Assembly (NCBI GenBank): GCA_938046115.1
Contig: CALIXX010000052.1
Coordinates: forward strand, 1-9,874
Length of the DNA: 9,874 nucleotides
Source of the DNA: an uncultured Candidatus Saccharibacteria bacterium
GTDB lineage: Bacteria; Patescibacteriota; Saccharimonadia; Saccharimonadales; Saccharimonadaceae
Direction: 5' to 3'
The position numbers were made by a program, and so were the translations under genes. Under the pieces are notes generated by a model, which saw only the letters and a list, made by a program, of their open reading frames with translations, ran no database searches and was not told the DNA's origin. Positions 6,227-9,874 of the stretch are shown in pieces; position 1 is the stretch's first letter; each line of letters starts with the position of its first letter.

Positions 6227-6284
6227 TGTTAACGTACCATGATGTACAATTAACTCAAGAAGCGTCTCTTATGGGCGCTTTTTG
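6227..6284 (+). ncRNA. Candidate small RNA of about 55-60 nt
   Basis: Between the plus-strand promoter and a terminator lies only room for a very short transcript. Its 5' half folds as GTTAA (6228-6232) with TTAAC (6250-6254) closing an inner GTAC/GTAC helix (6234-6237 with 6244-6247), and its 3' half is the terminator hairpin. It has no ribosome-binding site and no useful ORF. It ends 7 bp short of the stop codon of the RNase-like gene on the other strand, so read-through would make antisense RNA to that gene. It matches no small RNA I know; the call rests on promoter plus hairpins only. Confidence 0.35.
6260..6283 (+). terminator. Intrinsic terminator, plus strand
   Basis: AAGCGTCT pairs with GGGCGCTT through six Watson-Crick and two G-U pairs around the loop CTTAT, followed by a run of five T. 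The G-U pairs would be A-C mismatches on the other strand, and the T-run is on the plus strand, so it is oriented for plus-strand transcripts. It might also slow polymerase leaving the operon at 6291-7510. Confidence 0.6.
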
Positions 6285-6290
6285 CGTATC

Positions 6291-6788
6291 TTAGAGTCGT
6301 TTATATGATCGATTGTACCGTCTCTGCATATCTTTCTTGCAATAGCTACGATTTAGTGTATACGCAGTCACCATAATTCCCGCTACTGGCCTTGTTTTAC
6401 TACGCATCCGTCGCAATATTACAACAAAATCTATATCTGCAAGCCATAAATACAATGTATCCCCTTTTGGGTGCTTGTCCCAAAAAGCCCTTACTTCTGG
6501 TTCTTTATAGTTCTCTAGTATTGCACGCACCCAAGGAAGCCGCGTCGCTCTATCATAGTCAATCTTTCGAAGCTTCTTACCGCATGTAATAATGTGAGTA
6601 AAACCCTTTGGGTAAAAACCTCCCCAGGATGGATCGGGGTGTGAATTTGTATAAACAGGTAATCCATCAACAATCGGTGGTGTTGTCTTAAGAAAATCAT
6701 GCTCATACACAGCAAACAATTTTTTTATATCAGCCTCATATGAATTACTAGAGAGCTCTAACTCTAGCGGTAGCCATTCTGGTATCAT
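6291..6788 (-). CDS. Putative BECR-fold (barnase/EndoU/RelE-like) RNase-type protein
   Basis: The 165-residue product begins MIPEWLPLEL. I recognise the layout of phage and toxin-like proteins of the BECR (PBECR) class: a DGLPVYTNSHPDPSWGGFYPKGFTHIIT block with His65, then DYDRATRLPWVRAILEN (Arg80, Arg83, Trp86), then a C-terminal LYLWLADIDFVVILRR strand and GIMVTAYTL (Thr141, Tyr143), ending in a Lys/Arg-rich tail. In that class the His, Arg and Thr/Tyr positions are candidate catalytic residues of RNA cleavage; this is inference from family resemblance. I chose the ATG at 6788, which overlaps the upstream stop as TGATG, over a TTG at 6806 that lacks a ribosome-binding site. It is co-transcribed with the DUF3800 gene. 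GC is lower than in the flanking housekeeping genes, suggesting transfer. No membrane span or signal peptide. Confidence 0.8.
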   Translation of the reverse strand: MIPEWLPLELELSSNSYEADIKKLFAVYEHDFLKTTPPIVDGLPVYTNSHPDPSWGGFYPKGFTHIITCGKKLRKIDYDRATRLPWVRAILENYKEPEVRAFWDKHPKGDTLYLWLADIDFVVILRRMRSKTRPVAGIMVTAYTLNRSYCKKDMQRRYNRSYKRL

Positions 6789-7510
6789 CACTCGCGCGGT
6801 TCCCAAAAGAATAAATTGAACTTTTCAGTGCTAGGCGGTGTACCACTTGTCAGCTCTTGCTGAGTAATTTTTTTTAGAAATGCTACTAACTCCTTTTTTG
6901 CTTCTGATTTCTGTTGGTTACTTGGTTTATTTGCATACATTACTGCACCAGTCACAAGGTCGGCCAATTGTAAACCTATCACCTCATGTGAACGCAATGG
7001 TTGTGCTGTAAAATCTTTATCTTGGAACTTCGCTGTATTTCTCAAGTATCTTGCTAACTCATGTGACCTATGCCCAGACCAGGTATCTTTATAGTCTAAA
7101 AATAACCGCAAACTGTGCGTAGATGTACTCTTTTCAGCAATATTACGCACCAAGTAGTATTGCATTTTATAATAAAAATCATCGCTTGTCTCGTTGTGAG
7201 CTTCATAATTAACCTTATTTTTATCAATCACTACTGCTCTGTAGCTGACTTGATCAGTTTGGTGCAACAACAATAACAAATCTTTATAGTATTCAATTTT
7301 TGATGGGCTCACCTTAGTCCACTTAATCTCACGGTGTGAAGATATCTTATGTTTCTTTTTAATACACTTAACTTCTCTAAGGAGCATTGGCAGCTGTTTA
7401 GTATTTAGCCAAACTGCACCAAGAAGCATCTTGCCAGAGCCATGCCCAATGTGACAAGATTCATCAATATAGACATATGTAGAATATTCTTGATTGTGTA
7501 TATTTCTCAT
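6788..7510 (-). CDS. DUF3800 family protein, predicted RNase H-like nuclease
   Basis: The 240-residue product carries the DUF3800 hallmarks: an N-terminal TYVYIDES strand (Asp16, Glu17), SHREIKWTKV (Glu61), LRLFLDYKDTWSG (Asp139, Asp142) and IGLQLADLVTGAVMYANK (Asp184). The family is thought to have an RNase H-like fold, and these acidic residues would form its metal site; its biochemical role is largely unknown, though members are frequent in mobile and defence-rich regions. Length is normal and all four acidic positions are present, so it should be intact. It is the first gene of a pair, its TGA overlapping the ATG of the RNase-like gene. There is no Shine-Dalgarno, and the -10 box ends 8 nt before ATG, so the mRNA is predicted to be essentially leaderless. 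The coding sequence is AT-rich compared with rpsL and the MFS gene. Confidence 0.88.
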   Translation of the reverse strand: MRNIHNQEYSTYVYIDESCHIGHGSGKMLLGAVWLNTKQLPMLLREVKCIKKKHKISSHREIKWTKVSPSKIEYYKDLLLLLHQTDQVSYRAVVIDKNKVNYEAHNETSDDFYYKMQYYLVRNIAEKSTSTHSLRLFLDYKDTWSGHRSHELARYLRNTAKFQDKDFTAQPLRSHEVIGLQLADLVTGAVMYANKPSNQQKSEAKKELVAFLKKITQQELTSGTPPSTEKFNLFFWEPRE

Positions 7511-7518
7511 ATACTTTC

Positions 7519-7547
7519 ATTATAAATACACTTACAAGCATTGCCAA
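7519..7547 (-). promoter_or_regulatory. Promoter of the DUF3800 operon
   Basis: On the minus strand TTGGCA (7542-7547), a 17-bp spacer and TATAAT (7519-7524) form a near-consensus promoter (five and six of six). The ATG at 7510 lies only 8 nt past the -10 box, so transcription should begin about 2 nt before the start codon. Confidence 0.75.
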
Positions 7548-7637
7548 TAGTAGCACAACTATGTAGTGTCGTTAGTGTAATGCCCGTAATACTCTGAAGA
7601 AATGAATTTAAGTCTATAAGCCCTCCCTGCTTCCACC

Positions 7638-7654
7638 ATTACTACAGCAGTAAT
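7638..7654. promoter_or_regulatory. Inverted repeat at the MFS promoter, possible operator
   Basis: ATTACT and AGTAAT face each other around ACAGC. The repeat occupies the place where the -35 box of the MFS promoter would be, and no -35 match is visible there. A dimeric regulator binding this site would block or recruit polymerase. No regulator gene is in the window. A six-base arm can occur by chance. Confidence 0.3.
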
Positions 7655-7663
7655 CAGCGAATG

Positions 7664-7672
7664 TGTTACACT
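7664..7672 (+). promoter_or_regulatory. Extended -10 promoter of the MFS gene
   Basis: TGT plus TACACT ends 7 nt before the ATG at 7680, placing the transcription start at or one base before the start codon. There is no Shine-Dalgarno sequence in front of this ATG, in agreement with a leaderless mRNA. Confidence 0.5.
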
Positions 7673-7679
7673 CATTATT

Positions 7680-8852
7680 ATGAAACAAACTATCGAAAAG
7701 GTGGGCTTACTTAGCCTGTCACTTATACTTACATCGTCTAGTGCCATTGCCCCAGCTATCCCTGCAATGAAGGCATTTTATCACCAATTTTCGAGTACAC
7801 AGGTTGAGCTAATCTTGTCTATTCCGTCGCTGTTTGTCGTCGTGACGCTGCTGGCTAATCATGCAATTCGCCGCGTACTGTCTGAGCGACACATCATTAT
7901 TATCAGCCTCATTCTCATTCCGCTGGCTGGCGTAGTGCCGTTTTTTGTTCAGGAGTATTGGTTAGTGCTGGCTTCGCGCGCAGCCTTCGGTATTGGGACG
8001 GGGCTCATCAACGCAGTTGCCATTACCATCCTCAGCGATTATTACACTGGCCGAGAGCGTGCACAAGTATTGGGCTGGCGCGTCTCTGCCGAAATCATTG
8101 GCTGCGCGCTGCTCACCCTGCTGGCTGGGCAGTTGATCAAAATTAGCTGGATGCACGCCTTCTTAATCTATACAGCCGGGCTCGTCATCCTTGCTATCTT
8201 CCTCACCTGCGCCCCGCGACGACAACCGCGTATGCCTACCGAGCCCATCAAAACAGAGGGTGCTTCGCCAGCCGTTCACTCGCTGAGCCGCCAACAGCTT
8301 AGCACAGTCATTGGATTAACGCTGTGCGGGGTATGGTTTGTTTGTATTGATGTATCACTGGCGCTGCGCCTGCCCGAGATCACTATTGCAGCGGGTTTTG
8401 GCTCGGCCACAGACGCAAGCATCATCCTCAGCCTCAAGCAAATCATGGGGATTATCGCTGGTGCAGTATTTGTCTATGCCGTGAGTCGGTACAAGCAGCG
8501 GCTCTTGGCATTGTCTGCTCTGCTCATTGGTATCGTTTTGCTTGGCTTGTCGCTATCGCCAACGATTTGGCTGCTTGGCCTTTCGTCCTTTGGGGTTGGC
8601 TTCGTCTATAGCATCATTCTCTCAACAATATTCCACCAATTGTCAGACGAAGTCTCCGCACAATCGCGCAGCACAGCCACAGCAATTGTCCTCGTTGGAT
8701 GCAATCTCGGTGGTGGCAGTGCACCGTATGCTTTGCAGCTGTTTTCGTGGTTGGGCGCTCGAGGGCTGGCAGTCTTCGCTTGGTTTGGAGTGTTGTCTAT
8801 GTTGATTGGCATCAGTCTATGGCTCTCTCACCGCTACACACGTAGCCGATAA
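7680..8852 (+). CDS. Major facilitator superfamily transporter
   Basis: The 390-residue product is a membrane protein with about twelve hydrophobic segments split into two halves by a polar loop at residues 178-205 (PRRQPRMPTEPIKTEG), the typical MFS 6+6 layout. The N-terminal half has SSSAIAPAIPAM in the first span, an Arg100 inside SRAAFGIGTGLINAV in the fourth, and the cytoplasmic DYYTGRERAQVLGW loop after it; these fit drug/metabolite exporters of the DHA1 kind. The usual Asp/Gly-rich loop between spans 2 and 3 is degenerate (ANHAIRRVLSER). Proton-coupled efflux of a small molecule is the likely role; the substrate cannot be told. It starts at 7680 with a -10 box just upstream and no ribosome-binding site, and is divergent from the DUF3800 operon. 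GC is like the ribosomal genes. No clear terminator follows. Confidence 0.9.
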   Translation: MKQTIEKVGLLSLSLILTSSSAIAPAIPAMKAFYHQFSSTQVELILSIPSLFVVVTLLANHAIRRVLSERHIIIISLILIPLAGVVPFFVQEYWLVLASRAAFGIGTGLINAVAITILSDYYTGRERAQVLGWRVSAEIIGCALLTLLAGQLIKISWMHAFLIYTAGLVILAIFLTCAPRRQPRMPTEPIKTEGASPAVHSLSRQQLSTVIGLTLCGVWFVCIDVSLALRLPEITIAAGFGSATDASIILSLKQIMGIIAGAVFVYAVSRYKQRLLALSALLIGIVLLGLSLSPTIWLLGLSSFGVGFVYSIILSTIFHQLSDEVSAQSRSTATAIVLVGCNLGGGSAPYALQLFSWLGARGLAVFAWFGVLSMLIGISLWLSHRYTRSR

Positions 8853-9030
8853 TCTTTGAACCCTAGAGCCCACTTTTCAATAGCAAACTCCTCTATAATA
8901 TATTCTTTCACTCTAATCCCAAATAATGGATATCGTCAAAATATATTCACAATCATCGCGATGTGGAGAAAACGCAAGGCGCGATATCATACCACACGTT
9001 GGATAGATAATCCTTGTCGTCCCCACCTCA
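8853..9030. other. Spacer between the MFS and pheA genes
   Basis: No gene is visible. The only structure is a widely spaced inverted repeat, GATATCG (8929-8935) with CGATATC (8982-8988), without a T-run. A TATAAT at 8894-8899 lacks a -35 partner and has no gene after it. Confidence 0.5.
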
Positions 9031-9039
9031 TGCTATACT
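9031..9039 (+). promoter_or_regulatory. Extended -10 promoter of pheA
   Basis: TGC plus TATACT ends 6 nt before the ATG at 9046, so the predicted first transcribed base is the A of the start codon. TTGTCG at 9014-9019 is only 14 bp upstream and probably not a true -35; the extended -10 may suffice. Confidence 0.55.
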
Positions 9040-9045
9040 AATCTC

Positions 9046-9852
9046 ATGCATATTGCCATCCAAGGTCAAGCAGGGTCGTTTCATGAGCAGGCAGCGCAGC
9101 AGTGGTTTGGGCCGCAGGTCGATACCGTACCGTGCACGACGTTTCGCGATGTTTTCCATGCACACGCAACTGGCCAAGCCGAGGGCATCGTTGTGGCGGT
9201 GGAGAACACGCTCTACGGGACGATCAACGAGCCATACCACTACCTCGAGGCATGCCCACTACCCATCATTGGTGAGGTACGTCTTACCATTGAGCAGATG
9301 CTCATTACACTACCTGGCGCTCGCCTAGCTGATATTACCGAGGTGTATTCGCATCCCGTCGCACTTGCGCAGTGCCAGCGCTTTCTTGCTGCCGAGCTGC
9401 CGCATGTGGTGCAGAATGAATTTTTCGACACAGCGGGAGCGGTCGCCTATATCAAAGCAGCTGGTGACCCGCACAAAGCCGCCATCGCTGGCCAGGCTGC
9501 TGCTACTCTCCATCACCTACCTATCCTGCGCCGTAGCATCCAAGATAGCCACGATAACATCACCCGCTTCATCGTCCTCGCACCAGGCCACGCACCAGCC
9601 CGTGCCAACCGCGCTACGCTCGTCGTCACGACTAACCACCAGCCTGGTGCACTCCTTGAGGTATTGCGTATCTTCGCCGCGGCAGGCATCAATATCAGCA
9701 GCCTGCAGTCTCAACCGATCGTCGGCCAGCCGTGGCAATACAAATTCTTCCTCGTCGTCGACAGCGCTGGCGCCCCACTCCGGCACGCCCTGCGCGCCAT
9801 TGAGCAAAGCGACCATACTGTGCGGCTGCTGGGTGAGTATTGTGCGGGGTAA
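9046..9852 (+). CDS. pheA: Prephenate dehydratase with ACT domain
   Basis: The enzyme converts prephenate to phenylpyruvate, the step committed to phenylalanine. The 268-residue protein has the catalytic domain at about 1-180: IQGQAGSFHEQAA, AVENTLYGTINEP, VYSHPVALAQCQRFL, DTAGAVAYIK, AAIAGQAAA and the active-site DNITRF (Thr173-Arg-Phe). An ACT domain follows at about 190-265, with GALLEVL (201-207) and INISSLQSQPIVGQPWQY. The usual phenylalanine-binding ESRP is QSQP here (221-224), as in the QSLP-IIG-W-Y version I recall from Bacteroidota enzymes; the catalytic domain also has that flavour, so horizontal acquisition is possible. Feedback control may differ. It is a single-function enzyme without a chorismate mutase domain. 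The start at 9046 has no Shine-Dalgarno and is predicted leaderless. No other shikimate-pathway gene is in the window. Confidence 0.93.
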   Translation: MHIAIQGQAGSFHEQAAQQWFGPQVDTVPCTTFRDVFHAHATGQAEGIVVAVENTLYGTINEPYHYLEACPLPIIGEVRLTIEQMLITLPGARLADITEVYSHPVALAQCQRFLAAELPHVVQNEFFDTAGAVAYIKAAGDPHKAAIAGQAAATLHHLPILRRSIQDSHDNITRFIVLAPGHAPARANRATLVVTTNHQPGALLEVLRIFAAAGINISSLQSQPIVGQPWQYKFFLVVDSAGAPLRHALRAIEQSDHTVRLLGEYCAG

Positions 9853-9874
9853 GGTTATTTCCACGTCTCTCGAA

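Noticed and set aside
6291..6806. Longer form of the RNase-like protein from TTG at 6806
   Set aside because: Rare start codon, no ribosome-binding site; the ATG at 6788 overlaps the upstream stop as TGATG.

Overview
The window looks like bacterial chromosome, most likely from the Candidate Phyla Radiation (Patescibacteria), with Saccharibacteria as my best guess. The basis is recall of family sequences (the style of S12 and S7, for example the S7 C-terminus KKEDTHKMAEANRAFAHFA), so the placement is inference. UGA acts as a stop (the DUF3800 gene ends on it), which argues against the Gracilibacteria/SR1 recoded groups.

Layout, left to right. (1) 1-782, minus strand: the 5' part of ssb and all of rpsF, with a good promoter and a hairpin leader that could be an S6:S18 control element. 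(2) About 785-3606: a 2.8 kb AT-rich stretch without a credible gene, with strong C-over-G excess on the plus strand and many copies of the word TTTTGCA. (3) 3607-4546, minus: one unrecognised acidic 247-residue protein with promoter, a 15-codon upstream ORF that overlaps its start, and a terminator. (4) 4547-5010: a second gene-free stretch with small palindromes. (5) 5011-6200, minus: rpsL-rpsG, with promoter, a structured ~200-nt leader and a strong terminator; fusA does not follow. (6) 6192-6284, plus: a divergent promoter followed about 55 nt later by a terminator, possibly a very small RNA. (7) 6291-7547, minus: a two-gene operon of low GC, a DUF3800 protein coupled by TGATG overlap to a protein resembling BECR-fold phage/toxin RNases; this is the best candidate for an accessory (defence or toxin-like) module. 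(8) 7638-9852, plus: an MFS exporter and a prephenate dehydratase, each with its own promoter.

Two kinds of translation start stand side by side. The ribosomal genes have strong Shine-Dalgarno sequences (AGGAGG, AAGGAG). The DUF3800, MFS and pheA genes have a -10 hexamer only 6-8 nt before ATG and no Shine-Dalgarno, so they are predicted to be leaderless. The accessory genes on the right are thus individually promoted single genes or a pair, while the left half is ribosomal housekeeping separated by unusually long non-coding spacers.
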